A stretch of 35,227 nucleotides of DNA from Glomus cerebriforme (lineage: Eukaryota; Glomeromycota; Glomeromycetes; Glomerales; Glomeraceae): the NCBI GenBank assembly GCA_003550305.1, contig QKYT01000131.1, forward strand, positions 172,241 to 207,467. The letters are read 5' to 3'. This document shows positions 1 through 10,640 of this stretch, in pieces (the stretch's first letter is position 1; every line of letters starts with the position of its first letter). Both the position numbers and the translations under genes were made by a program. The notes beneath the pieces are model-generated. The model made no database searches. It was not told the DNA's origin and saw nothing but the letters and a program-made list of their open reading frames with translations.

Positions 1-77
1 CCCTTGCGTAGAGCTATTAGTAAAAAATTCAAAAGTCACCTTACCCCTATATATATATTTCGGGGTCCTTATAACTC

Positions 78-170
78 CTATGTCGTCGCCATTATGAACA
101 AATTTGCGATCGACCAATTATGCAGCATGGTGACCGTGATAACAATGAGAATTAGCGTTAATAATTTCAT
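78..170 (-). CDS. Possible first exon of a secreted protein (30-codon ORF)
   Basis: The frame begins with ATG at 170, reads a Lys followed by a continuous hydrophobic run of about 14 residues rich in Leu, Ile, Val and Thr, then a polar stretch, and stops at TAG (80-78). This is the shape of a signal peptide. Secreted proteins in these fungi often encode the signal in a short first exon, but no good donor site lies inside the frame before the stop; a GTAAGG donor-like site occurs only further on, near 45. It may be chance in AT-rich DNA. No family is recognised. Confidence 0.15.
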   Translation of the reverse strand: MKLLTLILIVITVTMLHNWSIANLFIMATT

Positions 171-990
171 CACTTATTCCTCTTGAACAACATCATGAAT
201 AAAACAAAAAAAATCATGCTAAAGTGTTTAAATCATTATGTTAGCATTAAATTTTCAAACTTCATATTAATCTAACATTTAATAGCTATTATTTATTTTA
301 AAATAATTGATTTTTAGTATAATTTATTGACATTTTCTTTGTTAATTTGTCATTATAATCTGAAATATTGTGTTTTTTTTTGTTCAGTTTTTTATGGCGC
401 AGATTCCCGGAGAATCCTTGTTTAAATTGATCGTATTATATCCATTCAAATACTATTATATTTTAATTGTTTCTCTCGAATAAAATTATCAATTATTTTA
501 TTCCCACTGGTCCAGTATAATGAAATTTGTCACAAGACTTTTTTTTAATAATTGTTAAAGCGGCAAAAAAAAAAAATTAAGAACTAAATTATTTTTAATT
601 TCTTTTCATTTAATTGAATAATTACGCATTTGTGGCGCAATACAATTTTTTTTTTACTATAATATTTTGCCGCATCGTAACCAATAAATACTGTGATGGA
701 AGTACTGTATAATTTTGAGTAACACGTTTAGTTTATTTTTTTATCCAGAAATTGTACAGATTAGAAACATTATTTTCTCATTCCATCATATAAAATAAAC
801 TATTTTGAAAACGGTTTTTAAAGTATGGAATTTATGGTTATAACCAGCGTATATAACAATTATGTTGGTATGAGAGATTGATCGTGTGAATTTTTTAATG
901 GGATCATATATTAATATTGGATAGTATTGGGTTATTATTATTTAAAGTATTACATTGCTGATAATTATTAGGAGAAATTGTCTGAAATAT

Positions 991-1012
991 GATTAGATAT
1001 AGATATCTAATC
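991..1012. repeat. Perfect palindrome, 10-bp arms
   Basis: Arms GATTAGATAT and ATATCTAATC are separated by AG. The inverted repeat is exact and contains an AGATATCT core. It lies between the two diverged 40-bp segments at 931-970 and 1041-1080. It could be a fold-back end of a decayed element or a chance AT-rich palindrome. Confidence 0.6.
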
Positions 1013-2021
1013 TCTGATAATATTGTAAAGATGTAGTGGAATTATTATTGTTTGAAGTGTCGTAATTCTGATGATTATAAATTTCGTATGCATGGAAAAA
1101 TACTATCGTTATCATTCATCACGAAAAAACCATTTTTGTAGTAATTGGATTCAACATCATTACTAATAAGATTGTTTTTAAACGATCATNNTTNTNNNNA
1201 NANNANNTGNGNNNNTTTNAANNTTTTTTTACAAAAGGTAGAGATCGATTTTATGCTAAAAAGTAAACTTTTTAATAACGATCTTTTTTTGGCTAAATAT
1301 AAAAACGGACTTGTTTACACAAATAATCAAAATATGAAAGAAAAATTACGATTTCAGCTGATTTTTTTACTTTTTAAACAGAAATTCTTGATAATTTGTT
1401 TTTTAAAATTGAAAATAATTATGTATTGAATTTATAATCGATTCCTGTAACCCAAAATACATTAATTAATGTATAAAAGGATATATGGTATACCTTATCT
1501 TCATTCTATTCTTCTAAATGTAAATTTTCTTTTAAATTTCAATTAAAAGTTTATGAGTATCTATTAATAATGTAATGTATTAGAAATTGGAATCATGTTA
1601 TATATTAACAGCAATTTTTCCATTTATTTCTATCAATTCTCTTGCAAAGATCGATGCAACTAAGTAAAGGAAAAAAAAAATGCTAAAATTAATAATTTCT
1701 ACTATTACAAGGATTTATAAGTTACGAAATTTTATATAAATTTTTAAACAAAAATACAATAAAAAAAAATCTATATAACCATATCATAGCACTTTTATTA
1801 AAAAAAATATTACATTTATAGCACAATATTTTTCTAGTTGCTTAATAATTTAACATACGCAGAATTTAAACAACAAAATTAGAATAAATAGAACTTATAA
1901 TATTAATTTTTACAATCTAACTATGTCAACAATAGGCATTCATCGTCTAAAGAGTTGAAAGGTATATAAAAATAAATAAATACAACATTAAAATAATTAG
2001 CCACTAGATAGTCAAGATAAA

Positions 2022-3570
2022 TTATTCATATTTATTATCCAACTCCATACCGATACTAGTTTCCTCCTTTATGATTTGAAATACTTCATAATCTTCTATT
2101 AAAAAATTTTCTTCTGTACTGCTTATCTTTTTTTCATAACTTCCTTGATTACACTGAATAACATTATATTCTTCTGAATCATTATTTTCATAGTTATATA
2201 TATTAATATCACTGAGACCAAATGTGGGACCATATGTAAAGCCATTGAATACAGCTTGATCAATATCCTTTACATGACTTAAGATCGGATCTTTAAAGTT
2301 ATCTTTATTCTTAAAAGAAAATATAAAACTATCTTTTGTTTCACCAAAATCACAATGTAAACCCCCCCATTTCAAAGGATTATATCCTCCAATAATTTCT
2401 TCTGTTTCTTGTACTTTAATAAATGTAACAGTAAGAGGTATATTATCACATAATTCATGAAACGTTTTAGGAGTAAATCCATCTCTGCTTCCTCTTAATA
2501 ATAATTTGAATTTATATGGAAAATATAATTCTCTTGCATAAGCAAATTTGTTTTTAGTATCAATTCTATCAATCCATCTTGAAATTATTGAAACGATATT
2601 TAAATTAACAATTTTTGAATCAATAATTCCATCAATATCTCTATATCTAGGAAGTAAAATATTATTATTTGGTTCACTATTAGGATCCAAATAAGAATTT
2701 AATAATTCTTCATAAAGTTGAGGCTTTAAAAGATTTTTATAAGGACGTACTTTTTGTACAAATTCTTCAGAAGATAAACTATAAAATCTAATTAAAGGTA
2801 AACAATGTTGTAAAGTATTTTCCATCATTTTGAAATCATCATCTGTCCAAGTTAAAGTATCGGAATTGAGAGTTGGATTTTGTGCAAGACCCCATTTTAA
2901 TACATATTCCCAAATTTCAATTTCTTTCATTAGCAAATTATCTTTTTTAATAAGTGAAATCAAAGATTTTTCAGGAAGNGAAGTGAAATCAAATGAGTTG
3001 AATATTTTTTCTGGAGACTTTGCCATAAAATCTGTGCAAAATTTTTGAAGTTCTAATAAAGAATTAGATTGAAAACTTGTTCGATGAACAAGTTCAAAAT
3101 GTTGTTCCACCCATTCAGATTTACTTTCAATTATATACTTTTGTAAATAATCAACTAGTTCTTGAAGAAGAAGTTCATNAGCAGCANCCAATATTTTNAA
3201 AATTTCTGAANGTTCTTGCTCATTTAATGAAATAATGCCACCATAAATATACCTATANTATAAATAATTTTTTAATTATTATTTAANAAATTAGTATATT
3301 TATAAATTTTAAAACTTACCTNAAAATAATCTGAAAAATTTCTGGTGAAATATTTGGAAACTTAATATGGGTTAAGATGTCATCGTTCTTTTTATTGGAA
3401 GCCAAAGTTCGTCGTAATAATGGAGAACGATAACATAGAATAATCATATGTGCACGATAGATTTTTACGTCTGGATCATTACCAACTTCAATAGTAATAT
3501 CATAATATTCGTCATCATCCAAAATTTCAATATAATTTTTACTTAATTTAGTAAAAAATTGAGTTGACAT
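2022..3570 (-). CDS. BTB/POZ-BACK-TLDc domain protein
   Basis: Two exons, 3570-3320 and 3252-2022, flank a 67-nt intron (3319-3253, GTAAGT donor, TAG acceptor). Joining them restores the BTB sequence across the splice (...FQII-xRYIYGGIISL...) and gives 493 residues. The BTB fold runs from about residue 20 (DDEYYDITIEVG) to 125, a BACK-like helical region to about 250, and a TLDc domain from about 296 to 480 (SKIVNLNIVSIISRWID near its start, then GGYNPLKW). BTB proteins commonly act as CUL3 ubiquitin-ligase adaptors. TLDc domains are linked to oxidative-stress resistance and V-ATPase interaction. The exact role here is unknown. The start at 3570 (MSTQFFTKLSKNY) matches the usual N-terminus of this family; an in-frame upstream ATG at 3699 would add 43 atypical residues. 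Several codons contain N. A 545-bp inverted-repeat element begins about 180 bp upstream. This family is hugely expanded in Rhizophagus. Confidence 0.93.
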
Positions 3571-3740
3571 TTTAGTTTGTAAATGTGAATAAAAAAATTT
3601 TTTTTGAGAAATAAAAGTTGCGAATGTAATACAATGAACAGTTAGCATATTTCTATATTTTGCAATTAAACTAACTATTTTAATATTTTGTCCTCCCATA
3701 CCGAAATGCCGATCTACGCAGAAGTTGATCTTTTATTTTA

Positions 3741-4307
3741 TATTGATTTCGGGTATATAGCAAACATGTAGTGTATGGTTGACGTTGTATGTATTGTATG
3801 GTATGTATGGTTTGATATACTACTTTAAAATTTAAACTTAGCCAGAATTATGCAAAATCATGCATATTGTGCATAAACATACTAAATAAGGCAATTTTCA
3901 AATTTTTAAATGCATTTTTACTTATAAATGTACATGTTTTACACATAATGGTACAACTATTGTACTACTTTATAACCAAAAAAAGTTTCGAAAATTTTTT
4001 TGATATGTGATAGATGTAACGAAATATAGATCATGTAATGCAATGTGATAAATAATAAATAATAAGTATAGCAAGTTATATCACATTTAATTGCATTTTT
4101 TACTTATAAACATATATATTCTGCGTGTAATGATATAACTTTGTATTACCTTATAACTAAAAAAGGCAAAAACTTTTTTATAATATTACACAAAAATATA
4201 ATTATTAACCATCCATACATATATGGAATAAATCATACCATACATACCATACAATACATACAGTGTCAACCATACACTACATGTTTGCTAGCTACCTATT
4301 GATTTCA
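3741..4307. mobile_element. MITE-like inverted-repeat element with 10-11 bp target duplication
   Basis: Left arm 3752-3816 and right arm 4232-4296 are inverted repeats with 4 mismatches in the outer 60 bp; both start GGTA and share TAGCAAACATGTAGTGTATG. The element is 545 bp and is bounded by TATTGATTTC at 3741-3750 and again at 4297-4306; an 11th base differs (G or A). No transposase frame is present, so it is non-autonomous. The interior holds two diverged direct copies of a roughly 95-bp segment (about 3907-4003 and 4087-4185, each with TTACTTATAAA and a later CTTATAAC). A 10-11 bp duplication fits Mutator-like elements, but the superfamily is inferred. It lies in the likely promoter of the BTB-TLDc gene. 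Confidence 0.8.
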
Positions 4308-5108
4308 GGGAAAGTTTAATCATTATTTTTGTTTGATACTATCATTTCTCTTTATATTTGAGTAATTTTATTCGAATATGAATTTTTGTTTTAATAATAA
4401 CATTATTATCAAAATTTAAAATATTTATTTTCTTTATTAACAAAAAAGAATCGAACAATGATCACGAGCTTCAAATTGAAAAGACTATGTTTTAAATTTA
4501 TAATCGATTTCTAAACATAAATTTTTTAAATTTCATGATCATTTATTAACAATGTTGTGTGATTATTAAGAAATTGGAATTTAACTTTTCAAATGTCATG
4601 TTAATAGAATTAAAGATAATGATTTCTTTTTTACTGCCAACTAAAAATTGCTATATTTATTAGATACAATAAACTAATGTGGTTTGATAAGTAAATTATT
4701 AACAGACAAGCTTTTTTATTAAAATATTATTAATCATATAATTATTTCTGTGATGCTTGTTTTCAACCCTTCTCTTCAAGATGAACAAATGGGTCAATCA
4801 TTGTGTGAATTATTTTTTTAAATAATTAAGAGTTAGAAATCTAAACCTCCACATGACTGTAGTAGAGTGAATTAGATTAATTTTGATCTGGATTTTTCCT
4901 GTCCGGGCACGTGATAGGGACCGACTAACATAACTTTATTCCTGTCAATTATTTTTTCAATTCGATTTATGGTCAAAATAAACTCATTTGCAAAATTTTG
5001 GACTCAAGTACAATATAAAATTCATTTGATATATTAGAAATAGAAATATATAAATATTCTTAGTGATATCATCATTTGGTACTTGTATTATATTCATGTC
5101 TTTAAACA

Positions 5109-5214
5109 ATTTAATAAGTCTTAAAATTACATAAATTATAAAAAAAATAATATTTAAAATTATTTAATAAGTCTTAAAATTACATAAATTATAAAAAAAA
5201 TAATATTTAAAATT
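5109..5214. repeat. Exact 53-bp tandem duplication (2 copies)
   Basis: Copy 1 (5109-5161) and copy 2 (5162-5214) are identical over 53 bp. Each begins ATTTAATAAGTCTTAAAATT and ends in TATTTAAAATT. The absence of any difference points to a recent duplication, or to an assembly artefact in low-complexity DNA. Confidence 0.95.
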
Positions 5215-5678
5215 GTAAAAATTAGTGAAATGATATCTCTTACTAAATAATAAACTAAAAATTAATATTATAACTATTTTGTATGTCTTCTAAAATAATA
5301 ACTATTTGCATTTATTTATCATATATCTATTTCTAATATTGATCAATTCTGATTTTTTGTTATTATATCAATTTCTTTGTTGTCCTTTATCCCACCCATA
5401 CACCCAGTTTTTCATATAATGTTTACACCATATGCAAATGATGAGAAATTTTATGATATACTCGATTCTAGTTTATTTAAACAATATTATCCTGAAAATT
5501 CAGTAGATATAGTTAATTATTTAAGTATTATTTATCTACTAGAAAATAAAATCAAACAGAAATTGGTCAAGTATTGTAATACTGTCACATACTTAAAAAA
5601 TATATACATTAAATATTTATTAAATTGTACATAATGTAATCAACTTAAAATAAAAATAAAATTACTAAAAAAAATAAG

Positions 5679-5997
5679 ACTGTTTAATATTCTCCATTTG
5701 TTTGTTGTATTTTTTGTTTTCTGATCTTTTCTTCTTGTATTCCTTCATTATCCTCTACTATGTTTATTCTTCAAATTAATTTTTTTTCATTCTTATCCAT
5801 TCCTGAAAATGTACTTTTATTTACTTTTGATTTCTTCCTTATCTGTTATTATTGGCCAGCTCTTTCTTTTATTATTCTTTAAAGTCCACTCATTTGTTGC
5901 ATTTCTTCTTATCTTTTAATCATTCACCAGCAGTAGAGCCCTCTTTAACAAATTTTCTCTTTTGCTTATTATTTCTTTTAACTTGTTTAATTATAAT
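5679..5997 (-). pseudogene. Decayed Lys/Glu/Gln-rich coding remnant
   Basis: The minus strand is markedly purine-rich here. Around 5860-5997 it reads protein-like segments such as KQVKRNNKQKRKFVKEGST and, in a shifted frame, EEMQQMSGL, interrupted by stops. From about 5850 to 5679 one frame stays open for more than 50 codons apart from a single TGA (KSTFSGMDKNEKKL, then IVEDNEGIQEEKIRKQK). This looks like a degraded charged, helical protein. I cannot name the family. Confidence 0.35.
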
Positions 5998-6612
5998 AAT
6001 TTTATCCTGGGCAAAAATTTTTTTTTAAAAAAAAGTTGTCTATAAAAAAAATAAAATAAAATTATTTTATAATTAAAATAAGTACAAATTTTACGCTAAA
6101 TAGATTCGATTATTTGGCTTCCTAGTTTATATAGTATAACATTTGGATTTGTGATATCGAACAAATCTTTGACGAAATCAAATGTATTGTGTTTCATGAT
6201 TGGCTAAAACATAATGTGACTAAAAAATTGGAAGAAAATCAAAATTAATTTAATTTATTAAAGAAATTTCAAGCAAATAAATCGATATTTATAACGAAAA
6301 TTTAAAAATAAAATTTAGTAATGTTATTAAAATTTTAATATTTTTTTATGTAAAGTAAAATTTTAATTATCAATTATTATTATATAATTTAAATCTATCT
6401 TATTGTTTTAATAGAATGATTTCGTATTTTTTAGCAACAGATAATTAAATAATTCATAAAGATCTTTATTTTATGAGATTCTAAATTTGTAACAATTTAT
6501 TATAATAATCGATAAAAATATAATTTCCATAATCATAACATAAAAAACAAAAGTCTCAAAAAATTTTGTTTAAAATAAAATTTTCTAATTAAGATGAAGT
6601 ATGAGAAAGAGA

Positions 6613-8868
6613 TTATTCATATAAAAATTCAAGTTTCTTTTTTGCATCACTATTATTTTCTTTAGCTGCTACTTTATAAAAATCAATTGCCTTCTTTTTA
6701 TCGACATACGTTCCAATTCCATACTCATAACAATATCCAAGCTTGTACATTCCATCTATATTTCTTTTTATTGCTGCTTGTTTATATAATGCAAATGCTC
6801 TAGTATTATTTTTACTAACACCTTTTCCTAATTCATAAAGCTCACCCAACTTATATAATGCAACCTTATTATCATTGTTTGCTGCTTTACAATACCAATA
6901 AAGAACTTTATCCAAATCATTATTTATTTTATCATCATTTTCATATAATGATAAAATATCATATCTCTTATTGTGCCCAGCTGCCTTATTATATAATATA
7001 AGTCCTGTTCTCCTCTTTTTAATAGTTCCAAATCCATTTATATAAAAATAACCAAGTTGGAAACTTGCATCCAAATTTCCTTTTTTAGCAGACTTTTCAT
7101 ATAGAATAAAAGCTTTAGCTAGATTTTTATTAACAAAATTTCCAAATTCATAATATTCACCTAAATTATAAAGCCCAGCAACGTTTTCATTCTCTGCTGC
7201 TTTATTAATCCAATAAAAAGCTTTTTTTAAATCCTTTTCTACAATTTCACCATTTTCATAGAAATTACCAAGATTATTTTGAGCCTTACCATTTCCATTT
7301 ATAGCTGCCAATTCATATAATTCAAATGCCTTTTTTTTATTGATTTCAGTTCCAACTCCATAATCATAACAATATCCAAGTTCACATTGAGCATCTAAAT
7401 CTCCTTTTTCTGCTAATTCCTTAATTAATTCAAATGATTTTTTCTCATTTTTCTCAACTACATCACCTAATTGATATAATATACTTATGTAAAGTTTTGC
7501 TTTATTATGACCTTGCTCTGCAGCTATTTTATATATCTCAAGCGCTTTATTTTTATCAATATTAGTTCCAATTCCGAAATAATAACAATTTCCAAGTTGA
7601 AATTGAGCATCTAAATACTTATTTTCGGCAAGCTCTTGATACATTTTAAAAACAAGATAAGAGCTAGCATATTTAAATCTATAAAAATAACAAAGATTAT
7701 ATTTTGCTATTTCATTTCCATTTTCTGTTGCCATTTTATACCATTTCATAGCATCAGATTCACTTTTTATTACTCCAATTCCATTATTATAATAATAACC
7801 CATCCTAGTTTGTGCATTCGAATTACCTCCAACAGCAGCTTTCATATACCATTCAAGTGCTTTATCATCATCTTTGAATATTCCAATTCCATTACGATAA
7901 CAATCTCCCAATCTATTCTGTGCAGCTAAATGATTTCCTTGAGCAGACTTAAAATATGATTCGAATGCTTTTTCATAATTTATATTTACTCCTATTCCAA
8001 CTTGATAACAAATTCCTAAATTATATTGCGCATATGGATTCCCTTTATCAGCAGCTTTTAAATAAGATTCAAATGCTTTCATTTCATCTTTTTTTACACC
8101 AATTCCATTCTGATAACAATACCCTAAATTGTTTTGCGCAATTGTACTTCCTCCTTCTGATGATTCTGAATAATATTGAAATGCTTTAACTTCATTTTTT
8201 TCTTTTTCAATCCCAAATTGATAACTATAAGCTAAATTATTTAAATTGGTTAATTCTTTTTCTTTACTATAATCTAAATGATTTTCATTTTTATCATTAA
8301 AACCTTCATCTAATGATTCAAAATATTTTTCTATTGTATCTATCTCATCTTTGTATATATTTATTTTTAAACCGTTAAAATTTTCCAACGGGATTTGTAC
8401 ACACATATAATCTTCCACATATTTGAACTTCTTAGAAATTAAATTCTTTTTATTCCTTATATTCATAATAATATTTTTAAAATAATGAAATGATAATAAA
8501 TATTTTCCAATGATAACATTTAAAATTTGATGTACAGAAACAAATTTTTTATCCTCTTCACGTTTGATCGATAAAAAATAAAAATCTAAAGCTTTATTTT
8601 CATTCACAATACTACTTACACCAAATTCAAAAAAAAATCCTATTAAACTTGAAAACCAATTTTCAACATCCTTAAAATCATGACTTTTCATTAATTCATA
8701 AATTATGAGATTCAATTTTTTATTATGTTTAAGAAAATCGTTCGCCCAATTTATTATGATGTCTTTAAATTTATTATAATCTTCTATATTTATAATTTTA
8801 CGATAAAATTCTTTTACAAATTCTTTTAAAAGAATTTCACTTTCATTTGAATTATTACTTAAAGACAT
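6613..8868 (-). CDS. Sel1-repeat (SLR) protein, 751 residues
   Basis: A single uninterrupted frame starts at ATG 8866-8868 (MSLSNNSNESEIL). Residues 1-200 are an N-terminal helical region with one early Sel1-like unit (FFFEFGVSSI). From about residue 210 to the end there are roughly 15 tandem Sel1 units of about 36 residues, recognised by recurring signatures such as NLGYCYQNGIGV, RLGDCYRNGIGI and KLGYCYEYGIGT, each followed by KAFE.Y..AA..GN. Unit 6 (NLCYFYRFKYASS) and unit 13 (DILSLYENDDKIN) are degenerate. Sel1 repeats form an alpha-alpha solenoid for protein-protein contacts. In Glomeromycotina such arrays are often attached to kinase domains, but no kinase motifs occur here, so this is probably a free-standing adaptor. 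No signal peptide or transmembrane segment is seen. Partner and pathway cannot be read from the sequence. Confidence 0.93.
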   Translation of the reverse strand: MSLSNNSNESEILLKEFVKEFYRKIINIEDYNKFKDIIINWANDFLKHNKKLNLIIYELMKSHDFKDVENWFSSLIGFFFEFGVSSIVNENKALDFYFLSIKREEDKKFVSVHQILNVIIGKYLLSFHYFKNIIMNIRNKKNLISKKFKYVEDYMCVQIPLENFNGLKINIYKDEIDTIEKYFESLDEGFNDKNENHLDYSKEKELTNLNNLAYSYQFGIEKEKNEVKAFQYYSESSEGGSTIAQNNLGYCYQNGIGVKKDEMKAFESYLKAADKGNPYAQYNLGICYQVGIGVNINYEKAFESYFKSAQGNHLAAQNRLGDCYRNGIGIFKDDDKALEWYMKAAVGGNSNAQTRMGYYYNNGIGVIKSESDAMKWYKMATENGNEIAKYNLCYFYRFKYASSYLVFKMYQELAENKYLDAQFQLGNCYYFGIGTNIDKNKALEIYKIAAEQGHNKAKLYISILYQLGDVVEKNEKKSFELIKELAEKGDLDAQCELGYCYDYGVGTEINKKKAFELYELAAINGNGKAQNNLGNFYENGEIVEKDLKKAFYWINKAAENENVAGLYNLGEYYEFGNFVNKNLAKAFILYEKSAKKGNLDASFQLGYFYINGFGTIKKRRTGLILYNKAAGHNKRYDILSLYENDDKINNDLDKVLYWYCKAANNDNKVALYKLGELYELGKGVSKNNTRAFALYKQAAIKRNIDGMYKLGYCYEYGIGTYVDKKKAIDFYKVAAKENNSDAKKKLEFLYE

Positions 8869-10640
8869 TGGTATTAATGAGTAAAGTTTTAATTTTTTTT
8901 TTAAAAAAAAAAAAAATCATCATGAATGAATATATATATATATTTATATATTTTTTGGGTGTACAAAGGAATTTTTTATCCGATTTATGATTATCAGAAA
9001 CGCCAAGCTAATCCAGATATGTAATAAGAGAACCCCCGAAATATGCATACAGAGAACCAAAAAAATTTTACTATTATTTTCAGTGCCGGAATTACGGTAA
9101 TGTCAGTCAGTTACTAAAATAAGTAATAAATTTCTGGCTGACATTATCATAATTTGTCCAAAAAAGGAAAGATTTACATGATTTTTTTGGTTAATAAGAT
9201 CAACAATTAAGTATTGTCTTAAAATCGGAGCCAAAAATAAAGAATTTCCGAATATGCCTTTTTTAATCATTTGCGCAACAAAGTAAATGAATCTCGGCAA
9301 AATTTTATTAACCTTATTTTTTCTTTATGACGAAGGACGCAGCAACATGTAACTTTAAAGTGATATTGATTGCGCAGCATAAAACTAGATTATAACAATT
9401 ACTAAACCATCCCGAAAGAAAAGTCGCCTCGTCAGTTTTTCTTACTTAAGAAAAAGTGGCACGGGGCCCCAAGGTCTTTGCATGAAAAAAGAGATTATCT
9501 CAATTAGCTAAAAGTATTTTGTTTAATTCGAGGAAAAATTTTGATTTGTAATATTATTATGCGATTTTAATTATTGTTACGCAATGCATGAGGCTACAGT
9601 ATATGAAATTATCATATGACTCATTTGATATCGCTAAAATATGAGTCACTTTACGGAAATACCCCAAATTTAATTTATAAAAAAGTTCCAGGCAATTCAA
9701 TTGACCTAATATGTAAAGCTTCTTCATACGCTAATAAAAGATTTCTTTCCGTTTATGGCATGAAATTTTGTCCGACATACTGTACGAATGCCATTTAATT
9801 ATTAAATAAATAATCTCGTTATTTTAAAATTTAAAAAAATATATATGCTAGTCTGGGAACCATTTTATTAGGGTCGACTATTTTTTAATCTTTTTTTCAA
9901 ACATCGCTACCATTCTAAGAACAATGAACTTTATTTATTCACATTTTTTTCTTTTGAAGTTACAATCTGCAATAATACTTTGAAGAAATACTTTTGGATG
10001 AGGGCCAAATTTATAAATTTCAGTATTTTTTCGCCAAAGTTTACGGCAATATAACAGGATAAAGATGGTCTTACGCGGTCCCGGATTATTTGTGGCGCAG
10101 CAGGACCGAGATCAAAAGACCATATTTCGGTCTTACTTCTGCAGTTCTAAAAAAGACTGACAAATTTGGCCGCCGAAATTAGAATAGTGCGGGGCAAAAT
10201 TAAATTTTGGCCAGCATTATGACCTGATCACGAGGACCATCTGGTCCTGCGCTTCTATGTGATCTGGTCTTTTTGCGCGCAGGAACCATCTTTACTTGCT
10301 GAGGCAATAATTTTACCAAATATTTCAACAATATTTATTATCACTTCTAGTTTATAAATTTCAGTATCAAACTATTTAAGATGCAAAATAGATAAAATTT
10401 TAATATAATTATTTTTGATTTTGACCAATTAATAAAGAAATCAAAAAATATCAATATTATTTTTTTTCTTTTACTCTGCTAATTAATTAGGAATCAAATA
10501 CTATCGCTAGAATATTAAAATCTTGATTTTATTTAATATTTAACATAAAATTTTATTATATATTTGAATTGATCATATCAATACAAAAATAATAAAAATA
10601 CAGTAAATATAACATGATAAAATGAATAAAATAAACTTTT
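8869..10640. other. Intergenic stretch between Sel1 and F-box genes
   Basis: No convincing gene. Short frames at 9103-9300 (-) and 9616-9798 (+) have no family signature. 9098-9146 carries 9-bp inverted arms (TAATGTCAG / CTGACATTA). A GC-richer patch at about 10050-10310 contains several nested palindromes and is annotated separately. TACAGTA/TACTGTA heptamers occur at 9595, 9778 and 10599. Confidence 0.55.
10050..10310. repeat. GC-richer fold-back patch
   Basis: In otherwise AT-rich DNA this segment is rich in GGACC/GGTCC. It starts with AAAGATGGTC and ends with the inverted form ACCATCTTT. Inside are AGGACCA-TC-TGGTCCT (10233-10248), nested within GACCTGATCAC...GTGATCTGGTC (about 10221-10267), and a second stem pairing GGACCGAGAT with ATTTCGGTCT (about 10103-10132). 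One TGGCGCAG copy lies at 10093. The structure suggests a degraded MITE or fold-back element. I could not find a matching target duplication. Confidence 0.5.

Larger units (their letters stand above)
1..2021. other. Gene-poor left flank
   Basis: No intact gene is recognisable. The stretch is AT-rich with many homopolymer runs and includes ambiguous bases around 1190-1223. The open frame across the N block (1145-1429) has low-complexity composition and no family resemblance. What is visible: a short signal-peptide-like ORF at 78-170 on the minus strand, a perfect 10-bp-arm palindrome at 991-1012, two diverged copies of a roughly 40-bp segment (931-970 and 1041-1080, 110 bp apart), and two copies of a TGGCGCA motif (395 and 633). 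Confidence 0.6.
4308..6612. other. Gene-poor stretch between BTB-TLDc and Sel1 genes
   Basis: Strongly AT-rich with no intact gene. It holds an exact 53-bp tandem duplication (5109-5214) and a decayed lysine-rich coding remnant on the minus strand (about 5679-5997). A plus-strand open frame at 5377-5634 starts with TTG; its first ATG is 5419, leaving 71 codons (MFTPYANDEKF...). Its composition is not purely low-complexity, but I recognise no family, so it is left unannotated. Directly 3' of the Sel1 gene (6300-6612) I see only AT-rich sequence. Confidence 0.6.

Noticed and set aside
1145..1429. 94-codon open frame across the N block
   Set aside because: The first third is ambiguous bases and the rest is low-complexity, with no family resemblance; probably chance in AT-rich DNA.
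2830..3048. Plus-strand frame inside the BTB-TLDc gene
   Set aside because: It is the antisense shadow of a well-supported coding exon.
3571..3699. In-frame N-terminal extension of the BTB protein from ATG 3699
   Set aside because: The family usually begins just before the LSKN.. segment; the extra 43 residues look like translated 5' UTR.
5377..5634. 85-codon frame starting with TTG
   Set aside because: First ATG is 5419; no recognised domain, no splice partners, so not called as a gene.
7636..8189. Two plus-strand frames (7636-7929, 7956-8189) opposite the Sel1 repeats
   Set aside because: Their repeated hydrophobic composition is the antisense of the Sel1 units.
9103..9300. 65-codon minus frame overlapping a 9-bp inverted repeat (9098-9146)
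   Set aside because: No family signature; the inverted repeat is short and AT-rich enough to be chance.
9616..9798. 60-codon plus frame
   Set aside because: No recognisable domain or homologue; composition is fairly normal but the length is easily reached by chance.
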